Assembly (NCBI RefSeq): GCF_016756615.1
Contig: NZ_AP023262.1
Span: 4,279,501 to 4,343,500, forward strand
DNA: 64,000 nt
From: Mesorhizobium sp. L-8-3
Lineage (GTDB): Bacteria > Pseudomonadota > Alphaproteobacteria > Rhizobiales > Rhizobiaceae
Direction of reading: 5' to 3'
Shown here: positions 8,054-16,894 of the stretch, piece by piece
How the letters are laid out: each line of letters starts with the position of its first letter
How positions within the stretch are numbered: position 1 is the first letter of the stretch
Position numbers and translations under genes: made by a program
Notes under the pieces: model-generated
What the model saw: the letters and a program-made list of their open reading frames with translations, nothing else
Databases searched by the model: none
What the model was told of the DNA's origin: nothing

Positions 8054-8527
8054 TTACGGCACTTGCGTTCCCGGGTCCTTGGCCTCTCGGCCAGTGACGC
8101 TGTCGATCAGGACACGGAAGTAGATGTGCTCGTAATGGTCAGCGGAGCGGGGAACGGCCTGCCCGATCGGTTTCAGGCTGCCCGGCTCCCACCAGAATGG
8201 ATGCTTGCTGAGCAGAGACCAGGCATGTTCCCGCTCCCGTACAAGTTCCGGGGAGACATCCAACTCCTGATAGCGGCCCTGAACTATGACGCTTTTCCAT
8301 CCCGGGCCTTGGCCGCGCTCGTCGACTTGCAGGCAGATGTGAGGGTTGGAGCGCATGCAATCGATCTTGTGGCCCGGCATCGAGAATGAGTAGAGATGGT
8401 GGTCCGAGTAGACGAAATAGATCGGCACGAGGTAAGGCTGCCTGCCGTCCACGCAGGCGAGATGGGCAAGCCTTTCTGACGCGAGAATCTTGGAGCATTC
8501 GAGCGCTGACAAATCCCTGATCCACAT
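8054..8527 (-). CDS. Pyridoxamine 5'-phosphate oxidase-fold (PNPOx-like) protein
   Basis: 157 aa from ATG 8527, which has GGGAGG 6 nt upstream; the open frame to 8686 lacks a ribosome site. The split-barrel flavin-binding fold is recognisable in LASERLAHLACVDGRQPYLVPIYFVYSDHHLYSFSMPGHKIDCMRSNPHICLQVDER and in WKSVIVQGRYQEL. Proteins of this kind bind FMN or F420 and act as small reductases or in antimicrobial resistance (NimA-like); the His in MPGHKI fits the NimA-like branch. It shares an FNR-type box upstream and neighbours hypoxia genes, as DosR-regulon flavoproteins do in mycobacteria. Confidence 0.8.
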   Translation of the reverse strand: MWIRDLSALECSKILASERLAHLACVDGRQPYLVPIYFVYSDHHLYSFSMPGHKIDCMRSNPHICLQVDERGQGPGWKSVIVQGRYQELDVSPELVREREHAWSLLSKHPFWWEPGSLKPIGQAVPRSADHYEHIYFRVLIDSVTGREAKDPGTQVP

Positions 8528-8864
8528 CGTTTGCCTCCCTCGGTTTGGTACAGTTGCGCGCGGACTGGTCGTCCATCGGCATAGTGACGCGCCTGTCATA
8601 TGCGTCGGGCAATTATCCGCCGTCGAAGGCCGACTGCCGATCCGCTCATCGCGGTTGCTGGACATCTTTTCATTTTGGCTATCCAAGGCAAGTACGCTTT
8701 GAGCCGGATCAAGTTCGGCATCAAGGAGATGTCATTTTTGCCTTGCCAACGAATGGCCCAATCACGCCACTCTCCACCCGCGTCGTCCGCGCGCGGGGCG
8801 AGCCGCCGAGATCAAGAAGCGGTGACGGCGGTCGCATTCCGCCACAGCTACGCCAGCGGCCACT
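8528..8864. other. Gap between the PNPOx-like gene and the MgtE-like gene
   Basis: 337 nt without a supported gene. It contains the TTGA-N6-TCAA box at 8699-8712, about 170 nt before the PNPOx start. Confidence 0.4.
8699..8712. promoter_or_regulatory. FNR/FixK-like box TTGAGCCGGATCAA
   Basis: TTGAG-CCGG-ATCAA keeps the TTGA-N6-TCAA core but has G at the fifth position of the left arm, so it is weaker than the other boxes. It lies upstream of the leftward PNPOx-like gene. Confidence 0.45.
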
Positions 8865-9866
8865 TCACCGCAGCAACGTCATCACGGCGAGATAGATCAG
8901 GATCGACAGGGCGTCCTGGATGACGGTACCCACAGGACCGGAGCCGAAAGCGGGATCAATACCGAGGCGCGACAACAGCCAAGGCAGCAGCAGCCCCGTT
9001 GAACTCGCGATCGTGCCCGCGGCGGCCAGGGAAATGCCGGCTCCCAGAGCCAGGCTGGCATCGTTGTAGACCAGCCAGATACCGACCAGGGCCAAAGCAC
9101 CCAGGATCGTGCCGATCAAAAGGCCGGTGGCCAGTTCGTTCAGGAGAAGGACCGGCAGGCTATTGCGTCGCGTTGCCAGTCCACGCACCGCGATCGCTTC
9201 CGTCTGGGTACCTATCGCGTCGGCGAGGTAGACGAGGGAAGGCAGAAACGTCGCCACCACGATATCCGCCTCGAGGAATTGTTCGAAGCGGGTCATCAGC
9301 AACGCGGTGATGCTGCTGAGCCCCAGGCCTACGACAAGCCATGGCAATCGCCGCGACACGCGGCTGAGCGGCGGATCCTCGAGGGCGTGCACGGCCGCGG
9401 AGCTTTCCTTCACAATGCCGGCCAGCCGGTGAAGGTCCTCGTGGTGCTCGCGCGTGAGAACCTGCAGCAGCTTCACCGCTGGCACGCCGCCGCGCAGCAC
9501 GGCTTCTGCGCCGACGACCGGCAAGACGGCTGCGGCGGCGCGCGTTGCGATCTCTGCGGCCCGCTCCTGATCCTCGGCGGGCGGGACGGTCGGCCAGGCG
9601 GGCCGAATCAGCGCCGACAGCATGGTGTCCGGGGATGTGGCCGCGATGTCGCGCATCGCCGTGGCTCCGACATAACGGCCTTGGCCGTCGACTATCATTG
9701 CTGCGTCGTAGCAGTCGTGCGGCTCGCGCAGGGCGCGTTCCCTGAATGCGCCTGCCTTCTCGTCCGCGCGGCCGATCGGGACTGAAACGACCAGCCGATC
9801 GATTGTGTTCGGGCCGGAGAACCTGCTCGTGCCGACGGCTGCCGTGCCTGTGTGGTTATCAGCCAT
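8865..9866 (-). CDS. MgtE-like divalent cation transporter with CBS region
   Basis: 333 aa. The N-terminal half (to about residue 165) resembles a degenerate CBS pair: CYDAAMIVDGQGRYVGATAMRDI and a second half ending in VLPVVGAEAVLRGGVPAVKLLQVL. The C-terminal half has about five membrane helices of the MgtE type (RLPWLVVGLGLSSI, IVVATFLPSLVYLADAIGTQTEAIAVRGLA, LLLNELATGLLIGTILG, GTIASSTGLLLPWLLSRLGIDPAFGSGPVGTVIQDALSILIYL). The GTQT and P-x-x-GSGP motifs belong to the ion-conducting core of MgtE. It lacks the full N-terminal MgtE_N domain, so it is a short, probably Mg2+ or Co2+ channel. It belongs to the stress island by position. Confidence 0.8.
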   Translation of the reverse strand: MADNHTGTAAVGTSRFSGPNTIDRLVVSVPIGRADEKAGAFRERALREPHDCYDAAMIVDGQGRYVGATAMRDIAATSPDTMLSALIRPAWPTVPPAEDQERAAEIATRAAAAVLPVVGAEAVLRGGVPAVKLLQVLTREHHEDLHRLAGIVKESSAAVHALEDPPLSRVSRRLPWLVVGLGLSSITALLMTRFEQFLEADIVVATFLPSLVYLADAIGTQTEAIAVRGLATRRNSLPVLLLNELATGLLIGTILGALALVGIWLVYNDASLALGAGISLAAAGTIASSTGLLLPWLLSRLGIDPAFGSGPVGTVIQDALSILIYLAVMTLLR

Positions 9867-10603
9867 AGTGACCCGTCACGAGATGCTGGCAACGCTCGAT
9901 CCTGGGCGCCAGGAGTATCTGGTTGGTGTCGCCCGAATCGACGATTTCTCCGAGGTCGAACCAGACGAAGGGCGTGAGATCCTGGCGGCTGGCTCTGATT
10001 GCGATCTTGTGATCCGTTGCGTGGTTTGACTGCAGGCCCAAGTGAATTCCACTATAGCGAAGGTTGGGAAGCATGGCTCGCCTCGTGCAATGCAACGGAT
10101 GGATCAATGGCTTGTTTTGCGCCAGCGTGTCATTGTTCTGCGTCAAGGCTGCTCATGATTTACGCGGCCCAGGCTGATGCGTCCGACACTGTTACGCGCC
10201 ATGCTCCGATTGCTTGCGTCTCTGCTGCGGCCAAGTAGCGCCTGCTTCCAGGGTTTTGGGCCACCCCCAACTGTTCCTGCAGGGAATAGTCCCGCTCTCA
10301 CGGGAGTTCCTTGAGAGAGAGAAAACCGAGTGGGTTTCGTGACTGGGGACGACCGGCGTCGCGCTCGGCGAGAGCCGGGGCAGGAGCAACCGGACCGCGA
10401 GCCCAAAAGGGCTGCCGACGATTCGGATCAACACCGAAGTGGTCGGTGTCTTTACGTTCAGGGTTTGCGGATTTCCGGCTTGACGACGACGAGGCCGACG
10501 CCACAATCCGCGCGGTGATCTCGGTATAAGGGAATCTTCGCCGCCCCATGCGGCTCGAGAGTCCTGCTCCCGACGACAAGAGCCATTGCCTGGAGGAAGA
10601 AAG
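9867..10603. other. 737-nt stretch without a supported gene
   Basis: Short open frames on both strands exist, for example 9859-10146 on the minus strand, but none has a ribosome site plus a recognised domain. The minus-strand frame contains LTPFVWFDLGEI, which could be a decayed gene scrap. The promoter of the DUF4424-folA operon should lie in the right-hand part, though I could not assign -35/-10 boxes. Confidence 0.4.
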
Positions 10604-11689
10604 TTGCGTCGCCTAACGCTTCTCGTCGCGCTCGCCATGCCGTTGCCGGCGCTGGCCAACGATTCTACCGCCGAACTCGGAACCGGCGGCCTGATCCTGT
10701 CGCGCAGCGACGTCATCGCCATGGAGCGGGAGGACCTGTCGATCTCGCTCGACAATGTCACCGTCGACTATGTCTTCCGCAACAGTTCCGACAAGGACAT
10801 CGAAACGATCGTGGCGTTTCCGATGCCTGACATCGAGGGCAATCCCTATCGCATGACGTCGATCCCCGACGACGAGAAGGACAATTTCCTCGATTTCGCG
10901 GTGACCGTCGACGGCAATGCGGTAGCGCCGGAACTGGAGCAGAAGGCCTTCGCGCTCGGCATCGACATCTCCGAGGAACTGCGGGCGCGCGGCGTCCCGC
11001 TCTATCCCTACGGGGAAGCCGTCCTGAAGGCGCTCGCAGCCCTGCCGCAGGAGGTCGCCGACAAATGGCAGGAGCGCGGCATGATCGTCATCGACGAGTA
11101 TGACGACGGCTCGGGCTGGAAGCGCGTGCGCACGCCCTTCTGGCAGTTGAAGACGACCTATTGGTGGCGCGCGATGTTTCCCGCCAACGGCGAGGTCACG
11201 GTCCAGCACAGTTACCGGCCGAGCGTGGGCGCCACAACCGATCTCAGCTTCCTCGTCGACGGCAGGTTCGAGGGCGATAGCTATGCCGAGTACAAGCATA
11301 GATATTGCTTCGACAAGAGCTTCGAGAACGCCGTGCTGAAGGCGGCCAGGAGATCGTCGGACGGCTATGCGCACCTCATGGAGAACCGGATCGCCTACAT
11401 ACTGACGACGGGCGGCAACTGGGCGAACGGCACGATCGGCGCCTTCAAGCTGACGGTCGACAAGGGCGATCCGAAGAACCTGGTCAGCTTCTGCGGCCGC
11501 AACGTCAGGAAGACCGGACCGACCACCTTCGAGATGACGGCCGAAGATTTCTATCCCGAGCGTGATCTCGACATACTGATCCTCTCGCCCGTCGGCATGG
11601 GTGAAGGCGAAGCAGGCGGTGCCGGGCGAGAGGCGCAATCGCCGGCACCGGCGAAGCCGGGTGCATCGAAACCGGAGAGCGGCGGCTGA
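10604..11689 (+). CDS. DUF4424 exported protein
   Basis: 361 aa with a signal peptide (MRRLTLLVALAMPLPALAND, cleavage after ALA). The mature part has NVTVDYVFRNSSDKDIETIVAFPMPDIE, PFWQLKTTYWWRAMFPANGEVTVQHSY and LVSFCGRNVRKTGPTTFEM, which are typical of DUF4424, a periplasmic family of unknown function in Rhizobiales. The start is TTG 10604, placed 6 nt after GGAGGAA; an in-frame TTG at 10586 lies before that site and is rejected. The C-terminus is a Pro/Ala/Gly-rich tail. Its stop overlaps the folA ATG, so both are translated together. Confidence 0.8.
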   Translation: MRRLTLLVALAMPLPALANDSTAELGTGGLILSRSDVIAMEREDLSISLDNVTVDYVFRNSSDKDIETIVAFPMPDIEGNPYRMTSIPDDEKDNFLDFAVTVDGNAVAPELEQKAFALGIDISEELRARGVPLYPYGEAVLKALAALPQEVADKWQERGMIVIDEYDDGSGWKRVRTPFWQLKTTYWWRAMFPANGEVTVQHSYRPSVGATTDLSFLVDGRFEGDSYAEYKHRYCFDKSFENAVLKAARRSSDGYAHLMENRIAYILTTGGNWANGTIGAFKLTVDKGDPKNLVSFCGRNVRKTGPTTFEMTAEDFYPERDLDILILSPVGMGEGEAGGAGREAQSPAPAKPGASKPESGG

Positions 11690-12210
11690 TGAAAATCGTC
11701 ATCCATGTGGCGATTGCCGAGAACCATGTCATCGGACGCGACAACGGGCTGCCGTGGCGCCTGTCGTCGGACATGAAGCGATTCAAGGAAATGACGATGG
11801 GAAAGCCGGTCGTCATGGGTCGCAAGACCTGGGAGAGCTTTCCGCGCCGGCCGTTGCCCGGGCGTCTGAACATCGTGCTCACGCGGGCTCCCGGCTTCCA
11901 GGCCGACGGGGCAGAGGTCGTGGCGGCGCTGGACGATGCGCTCGAGCTGGCGCGGGAGCGGGGCTGGAATATGCCCGGAGCAGATGAAATCTGCATCCTG
12001 GGAGGCGGCGAGGTCTATCGGCAGGCGCTGCCGCTGGCAGACCGGCTCTATGTGACACATGTGCTCGCGAGCGTCGGCGGCGATACCCGCTTCCCGGCCA
12101 TCGACCCCGCCGAATGGGAACTCGTCCACAGCGAGGATCATCCGGCCGGCGAGAAGGACAGCCATGCGACACGCTATGCTGTTTACGATCGCCGGCGAAC
12201 CATGCATTGA
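11689..12210 (+). CDS. folA: Dihydrofolate reductase
   Basis: 173 aa. Motifs in order: IHVAIAENHVIGRDNGLPWRLSSDMKRFKEMTMGKPVVMGRKTWESFPRRPLPGRLNIVLTR, then ICILGGGEVYRQALPLADRLYVTHV. The catalytic acidic residue (Asp in SSDMKRFK) and the NADPH-binding GRKTWES segment are present. It reduces dihydrofolate to tetrahydrofolate in the cytoplasm. It overlaps the preceding DUF4424 gene by 1 nt and precedes hflK by 152 nt. Confidence 0.95.
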   Translation: MKIVIHVAIAENHVIGRDNGLPWRLSSDMKRFKEMTMGKPVVMGRKTWESFPRRPLPGRLNIVLTRAPGFQADGAEVVAALDDALELARERGWNMPGADEICILGGGEVYRQALPLADRLYVTHVLASVGGDTRFPAIDPAEWELVHSEDHPAGEKDSHATRYAVYDRRRTMH

Positions 12211-12362
12211 GGGCGGCAGGTTCATACAAATGAAGCCAAAACGGCACACGGGCAGGGCGGCTGCGTTGAAAGCGCTGCGGTCCATCCCTATAGAGTGCTA
12301 AGAATAAAGAAATGGGCGCGGCCGCAAGGCCCGCGCGGCATTTCGAGACCGAAAGGAATTTC

Positions 12363-13457
12363 ATGCCCTGGAACAATCAGAGCGGCGGTGGCGGCGGTCC
12401 TTGGGGCGGCGGCGGCAATGGCGGCCCATGGGGGCAGGGACCCCGCGGCCCCGGCGGACCGCACGGATCGCCGCCCGACCTCGAGGATATCATCCGCCGC
12501 GGCCAGGACCGGCTGAAGCGGGCCTTGCCGGGCGGCGGGGGGATGAACCCCGCGGTAATCGGCCTGATCGGCCTGGCGCTTGTCGCATTCTGGCTTTTCC
12601 AGTCGATCTACACTGTCCAGCCCGATGAACTCGCCGTCGAGCTGCGCTTCGGCAAGCCCAAGCAGGAGTTGTCCGAACCGGGTCTTCACTTCCATTGGTG
12701 GCCGATCGAGACCGTCGAAAAGGCCAACACCGCCGAGAAACTCATCAATATCGGCGAGGCGCGCGGCAGCAGTTCGTCCGGACTGATGCTGTCCGGCGAC
12801 CAGAACATCGTCGACGTGAAATTCTCCGTCGCTTACCAGGTCTCCGATCCGAAGGCCTATCTGTTCAATGTCGCCCAGCCCGACGACATGGTGCGCCAGG
12901 TTGCCGAAAGCGCGATGCGTGAGGCGGTCGGCCGCCGTCCGGCGCAGGACATCTTCCGCGACGACCGCCAGGGCATCGCAGATGCGGTGCTCGGCATCAT
13001 CCAGCAGACGCTCGATACCTATGGCGCTGGACTGACCATCAACGCGATCTCGATCGAAGACGCGGCGCCGCCGCGCGAAGTGGCCGACGCCTTCGACGAA
13101 GTGCAGCGCGCAGAGCAGGACGAGGATCGCTTCGTCGAGGAATCCAACCAGTATTCCAACCAGCGGCTCGGTCAGGCTCGCGGCGAGGCGGCCCAGATCC
13201 GTGAAGAGGCCGCCGCCTACAAGAACCGCGTCGTCCAGGAAGCCGAAGGTGAGGCGCAGCGCTTCATCTCCGTCTACGACGAATATGCCAAGGCGCCCGA
13301 CGTGACCCGCAAGCGGCTGTTCCTGGAGACTATGGAGCGCGTGCTGAAGGGGTCCAACAAGGTCATCGTCGACGAGAAGAACGGGCAGGGCGTCATACCC
13401 TATCTGCCGCTGCCCGAACTGCAGAAGCGCGCCGCGCCGGCTGAAGAGAACCAGTAA
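12363..13457 (+). CDS. hflK: FtsH protease activity modulator HflK
   Basis: 364 aa from ATG 12363 (MPWNNQSGGGGGPWGGGG), preceded by AAAGGAA; the longer frame from 12312 is not conserved. A Gly-rich N-terminus and the PPDLEDIIRRGQDRLKR motif precede one membrane helix (AVIGLIGLALVAFWLFQSIY). The SPFH/band-7 domain follows (QPDELAVELRFGKPKQELSEPGLHFHWWPIE), then a long charged coiled coil. HflK forms a membrane cage with HflC around FtsH and restrains its proteolysis. It overlaps hflC by 1 nt. Confidence 0.95.
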   Translation: MPWNNQSGGGGGPWGGGGNGGPWGQGPRGPGGPHGSPPDLEDIIRRGQDRLKRALPGGGGMNPAVIGLIGLALVAFWLFQSIYTVQPDELAVELRFGKPKQELSEPGLHFHWWPIETVEKANTAEKLINIGEARGSSSSGLMLSGDQNIVDVKFSVAYQVSDPKAYLFNVAQPDDMVRQVAESAMREAVGRRPAQDIFRDDRQGIADAVLGIIQQTLDTYGAGLTINAISIEDAAPPREVADAFDEVQRAEQDEDRFVEESNQYSNQRLGQARGEAAQIREEAAAYKNRVVQEAEGEAQRFISVYDEYAKAPDVTRKRLFLETMERVLKGSNKVIVDEKNGQGVIPYLPLPELQKRAAPAEENQ

Positions 13458-14398
13458 TGTCCAACCGTCTCCCCGTCATCGGCGTCATCGCCGCCGTCAT
13501 CCTCTTCCTCGTCTATTCGTCGATCTTCGTGGTCAACGAGCGCGAGCAGGCCATCGTGCTGCGGTTCGGCGAGATCGTCGACGTGAAGACCGAGCCCGGC
13601 ATCTATTTCAAGGCGCCTTTCGGCTTCTTCGAGGCCGACAATGTGCAGATCATCGAGGATCGCGTCATGCGCTTCGACCTAGACGACATCCGCGTCCAGG
13701 TCTCGGGCGGCAAGTTCTACGAGGTCGATGCCTTCGTCGCCTTCCGCATCTCGGACCCGCGGCGCTTCCGGGCCGCGGTTTCGGGCCAGGTGCTGCTCGC
13801 GGAGCAGCGTCTGCGGACCCGACTCGACGCCGCCCTCCGGCGCGTCTACGGCCTGCGCGGCTTCGAGGCGGCGCTCTCGGAGGAGCGCGCCTCGATGATG
13901 CGCGAGGTGCGCGACCAGTTGAGGCCCGATGCGACCTCGCTCGGTCTCGAGATCGAAGACGTGCGCATCCGCCGGACCGATCTCACAGCAGAGGTTTCGC
14001 AGCAGACATTCGACCGCATGAAGGCCGAACGTCTCGCAGAGGCCGAAAGGCTGCGTGCCCGTGGCCGCGAGGCGGCGCAGCGCATCCGCGCCCGCGCCGA
14101 CCGCGAAGTGGTGGAGACCGTCGCCGAAGCCCGCAGGGAATCGGAGATCCTGCGCGGCGAGGGCGAGGCGCAACGCAACGCGATCTTCGCCGACGCCTTC
14201 CAGCGGGATCCGGAGTTCTTCGAATTCTACCGGTCGATGAACGCCTATATCCAGTCGCTCGACCCGAACAGCACAACCATGGTGCTGTCGCCCAATTCGG
14301 AATTCTTCCGCTTCTTCGGCAACTCGGCGCCGGCCGCCCCGGCAGCGCCCGGCACGGCGCCTGCCGCTTCCGGCCAGGCCGCGGGCGCCAGCCAGTAA
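13457..14398 (+). CDS. hflC: FtsH protease activity modulator HflC
   Basis: 313 aa. An N-terminal membrane anchor (LPVIGVIAAVILFLVYSSIFVV) is followed by the SPFH domain (NEREQAIVLRFGEIVDVKTEPGIYFKAPF) and the helical RADREVVETVAEARRESEILRGEGEAQRNAIF segment with the HflC signature near the end (DPEFFEFYRSMNAYIQSL). The C-terminus is an Ala/Pro-rich tail. It partners with HflK and is translationally coupled to it. Confidence 0.95.
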   Translation: MSNRLPVIGVIAAVILFLVYSSIFVVNEREQAIVLRFGEIVDVKTEPGIYFKAPFGFFEADNVQIIEDRVMRFDLDDIRVQVSGGKFYEVDAFVAFRISDPRRFRAAVSGQVLLAEQRLRTRLDAALRRVYGLRGFEAALSEERASMMREVRDQLRPDATSLGLEIEDVRIRRTDLTAEVSQQTFDRMKAERLAEAERLRARGREAAQRIRARADREVVETVAEARRESEILRGEGEAQRNAIFADAFQRDPEFFEFYRSMNAYIQSLDPNSTTMVLSPNSEFFRFFGNSAPAAPAAPGTAPAASGQAAGASQ

Positions 14399-14406
14399 GG
14401 CGCCCT

Positions 14407-14592
14407 GTGGCCGACTTCCTGGCCGCCATAGGCCTGGTGCTCGTCGTCGAGGGCCTCGTCTATGGAGGCTTTCCGGGCCTCGCCCGGAGGCTCGCGACGG
14501 AAGTGCTGGCGACACCGGAACATGTGCTTCGGATCGGCGGCCTGGTGGCGATCGCGGCGGGCGTCGGGATCGTCTGGCTCGTTCGCGGGTAA
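14407..14592 (+). CDS. DUF2065 small membrane protein
   Basis: 61 aa with a GTG start 9 nt after hflC. It has two hydrophobic segments (FLAAIGLVLVVEGLVYGGF and RIGGLVAIAAGVGIVWLVRG) and the EHVLRIGG motif of DUF2065. This family regularly follows hflC in proteobacteria, which suggests a role with the HflKC-FtsH complex, but none is shown. Confidence 0.85.
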   Translation: MADFLAAIGLVLVVEGLVYGGFPGLARRLATEVLATPEHVLRIGGLVAIAAGVGIVWLVRG

Positions 14593-14710
14593 CGAAGGTT
14601 TTTTCCTTCCGCGATAGCAAAGGCCGCAAACAAGCCCTATTTTCAAAGGACAAGGCGCCGGTGGCCCGGTTGCGGGGCCGGGACTTTCCAGCAGAGCCGG
14701 GAGACAGCTG

Positions 14711-16219
14711 ATGAGACCAAGCACCCTTTTGCCTGCCCTGCGCAAGACGATGCTCGCGGCGGCTGCCGTGCTCTTCGTCGGCGCCACCGCGGCGCCAAAC
14801 TTCGTGGGCGTGGCCGAGGCGAAGGGACCCGATTCGGTTGCCGACCTGGCTGCCGGGCTGCTCGAAGCGGTGGTCAACATCTCGACGTCGCAGACCGTCA
14901 AGGGCTCCGAAGGCGAGGGCGCCGTCCCGGCGCCGCAACTTCCGCCCGGCTCGCCGTTCCAGGAATTCTTCGACGATTTCTTCAACAAGGACCGCGAGGG
15001 CCAGGGCCGGGGTCCGAACTCGCAGAAGGTGCAGTCGCTGGGCTCGGGCTTCGTCGTGGATGCCGAGCAAGGAATCGTCGTCACCAACAACCATGTCATC
15101 GCCGACGCGGACGAGATCGAGGTCAACTTCTCCGACGGTTCGAAGCTCAAGGCCGAGCTCGTCGGCAAGGACACCAAGACGGATATCGCGGTGCTCAAGG
15201 TCGATCCGAAGCTCAAGAAGCTGACGGCGGTCAAGTTCGGCGATTCCGACAGGATGCGGATCGGCGACTGGGTGATGGCGGTCGGAAACCCGTTCGGGCT
15301 GGGCGGCACCGTGACCGTCGGCATCGTGTCTGCCCGCAACCGCGACATCCAGTCCGGACCCTATGACGATTTCATCCAGACCGACGCCGCCATCAACCGC
15401 GGCAATTCGGGCGGTCCGCTGTTCAACATGGACGGCGAGGTTATCGGCATCAACACGGCCATCATCTCGCCTTCGGGGGGCTCGATCGGCATCGGCTTCT
15501 CGATCCCCTCGAAGCTCGCGATCGGCGTCGTCGACCAGTTGCGGCAGTTCGGCGAGACCCGTCGCGGCTGGCTCGGCGTGCGTATCCAGCCGGTGACGGA
15601 CGAGATCGCCGAGAGCCTCGGCATGCAGTCGCCAAAGGGCGCGCTCGTCGCGGGCGTCATCAAGGGCGGACCGGTCGACAACGGCGTGATCCAGCCGGGC
15701 GACGTGATCGTCACCTTCGACGGCAAGGACGTTCGGGAGATGCGCGACCTGCCGCGCGTCGTGGCCGACAGCCCGGTCGGCAAGGCGGTCGACGTCGTCA
15801 TCATCCGCAAGGGCGTGGAGCAGACGGTCAAGGTCACGCTTGGACGGCTCGAAGACGGCGAGAAGCTCGCCGGCGCGGAAGGGGAACAGCCCCAGCAGGA
15901 CACGCCGGAGGCGGTCTCGGCCGCGTCGGTGCTCGGCATGACGATCGCCGAGCTCGACGACGATACGCGCGCCAATTTCGACATCGGCGCGGATGTCTCC
16001 GGCGTCGTGATCACCGAAGTCGCCAAGGATTCGCCGGCGGCCGAACGCGGAATATCGGCGGGCGAAGTGATCACCGAGATCGCCCAGGAATCGGTTTCCT
16101 CGCCGCAGGAAGTGCTGGACCGTATCAAGGCGCTGAAGGATCAGGGGCGCAAGAACGCGCTTCTGATGCTGGCGTCCAAGACCGGCGAGTTGCGCTTCGT
16201 CACGATCCGCATGGACTGA
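14711..16219 (+). CDS. degP: Do-family periplasmic serine protease
   Basis: 502 aa. A signal sequence is followed by a trypsin-like domain with the catalytic triad His128 (TNNHVIADAD), Asp158 (KTDIAVLKVD) and Ser233 (INRGNSGGPLFNMDG). Two PDZ domains follow (from about 280: GWLGVRIQPVTDEIAESLGM; and from about 405). It is a periplasmic chaperone-protease for misfolded envelope proteins. It follows hflKC, the usual rhizobial order. The first residues are atypically long before the hydrophobic core, but ATG 14711 has a weak site (GGGAGACAGCTG) in front of it. Confidence 0.93.
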   Translation: MRPSTLLPALRKTMLAAAAVLFVGATAAPNFVGVAEAKGPDSVADLAAGLLEAVVNISTSQTVKGSEGEGAVPAPQLPPGSPFQEFFDDFFNKDREGQGRGPNSQKVQSLGSGFVVDAEQGIVVTNNHVIADADEIEVNFSDGSKLKAELVGKDTKTDIAVLKVDPKLKKLTAVKFGDSDRMRIGDWVMAVGNPFGLGGTVTVGIVSARNRDIQSGPYDDFIQTDAAINRGNSGGPLFNMDGEVIGINTAIISPSGGSIGIGFSIPSKLAIGVVDQLRQFGETRRGWLGVRIQPVTDEIAESLGMQSPKGALVAGVIKGGPVDNGVIQPGDVIVTFDGKDVREMRDLPRVVADSPVGKAVDVVIIRKGVEQTVKVTLGRLEDGEKLAGAEGEQPQQDTPEAVSAASVLGMTIAELDDDTRANFDIGADVSGVVITEVAKDSPAAERGISAGEVITEIAQESVSSPQEVLDRIKALKDQGRKNALLMLASKTGELRFVTIRMD

Positions 16220-16280
16220 GCGCCGTCGAACTTGCGACGACGCGTCGTTTGAACATCCCATAGGATGTGCGTCTTTTGCT

Positions 16281-16628
16281 GTGCTGTCATTGGTTGCACG
16301 CCGGCGTTTGCGGCCGTTGGTGACCACGGCGCTATTCCCTGAGTATGAGGATGTGATCAGGCGTCCCAACCACCGCTTGGCTCACGGGCTGTCGGATGGC
16401 GAGTTGGAGCGCCTGATGTCGGGCTTCGCGGCGTTGGCAGAGCCTGTCGATGTCCACTATCTCTGGCGTCCGCAATTGACGGATCCCAAGGACGAGATGG
16501 TGCTCGAACCAGCGATCAATGGCCGTGCCTACGCATTAGTGACGCACAATCGTTGGGATTTCTTGACTGCGGCAGAACGCTTCGATGTGCGAGTTGTGAC
16601 GCCGGCGGTCCTTCTGGAAAGGTTTTGA
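16281..16628 (+). pseudogene. PIN-domain toxin, N-terminally truncated
   Basis: 115 aa from GTG 16281. RRRLRPLVTTALFPEYEDVIRRP, ALAEPVDVHYLWRPQLTDPKDEMVLEPAINGRAYALVTHN and FDVRVVTPAVLLERF match the central and C-terminal part of PIN_3-type toxins. The usual first strand with the catalytic Asp (L-D-T-N-V) is missing: the frame remains open upstream but reads TERRRTCDDASFEHPIGCASFAVL, with no such motif. The metal site would be incomplete, so the toxin is probably inactive. The partner antitoxin starts 3 nt downstream. Confidence 0.6.
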
Positions 16629-16630
16629 CC

Positions 16631-16894
16631 ATGAGCAAGGCAACATATCCGCTCAAGCTTCCACTTTCGGTGAAGGAAGCGGCTGCGAGGCTCGCGAAGG
16701 CCGATAACGTTTCGCTGAATCAGTGGATCGCGTCGGCGGGCGCCCAGAAGGTCGGAGCAGTCGAGACCGCGGCAGACTTTCTGCGAAAGCGGGCGGGTTC
16801 GGGGTCAGGCGATGATTTCTCCGCCGTCCTCGAAAGAGTGCCGTCCTCGAAGCCCGAGGAGGGGGACGAATTGCCGTTTGCGGGAGAGCACTGA
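16631..16894 (+). CDS. HicB-type ribbon-helix-helix antitoxin
   Basis: 87 aa from ATG 16631. YPLKLPLSVKEAAARLAKADNVSLNQWIASAGAQKVGAVETAADFLRKRA is the pattern of the Arc/HicB-like DNA-binding domain that accompanies PIN_3 toxins. The C-terminal 35 residues are charged and would wrap the toxin. It follows the truncated PIN gene. Its last 90 nt are antisense to the end of the GNAT gene. Confidence 0.65.
   Translation: MSKATYPLKLPLSVKEAAARLAKADNVSLNQWIASAGAQKVGAVETAADFLRKRAGSGSGDDFSAVLERVPSSKPEEGDELPFAGEH

Noticed and set aside
9859..10146. 95-aa minus-strand frame containing LTPFVWFDLGEI
   Set aside because: It could be a scrap of a larger enzyme, but the similarity I see is too short to name and it overlaps the start of the MgtE-like gene.
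10130..10147. TTGT-N6-TCAA as a further FNR box
   Set aside because: The left arm has a mismatch in the invariant TTGA and no gene start is suitably placed.
10613..11638. 341-aa minus-strand frame
   Set aside because: Antisense to the DUF4424 gene, with no motif of its own and a His/Asp/Arg-rich composition typical of shadow frames.
16254..16267. CATCC-CATA-GGATG hairpin after degP
   Set aside because: A 5-bp stem at the end of a long gap-free region, with only TCTTTT further on; too weak to call a terminator.
13679..16369. 896-aa open frame on the minus strand
   Set aside because: It is antisense to hflC, DUF2065 and degP, all of which have clear family motifs. Long antisense frames are expected at this GC content.
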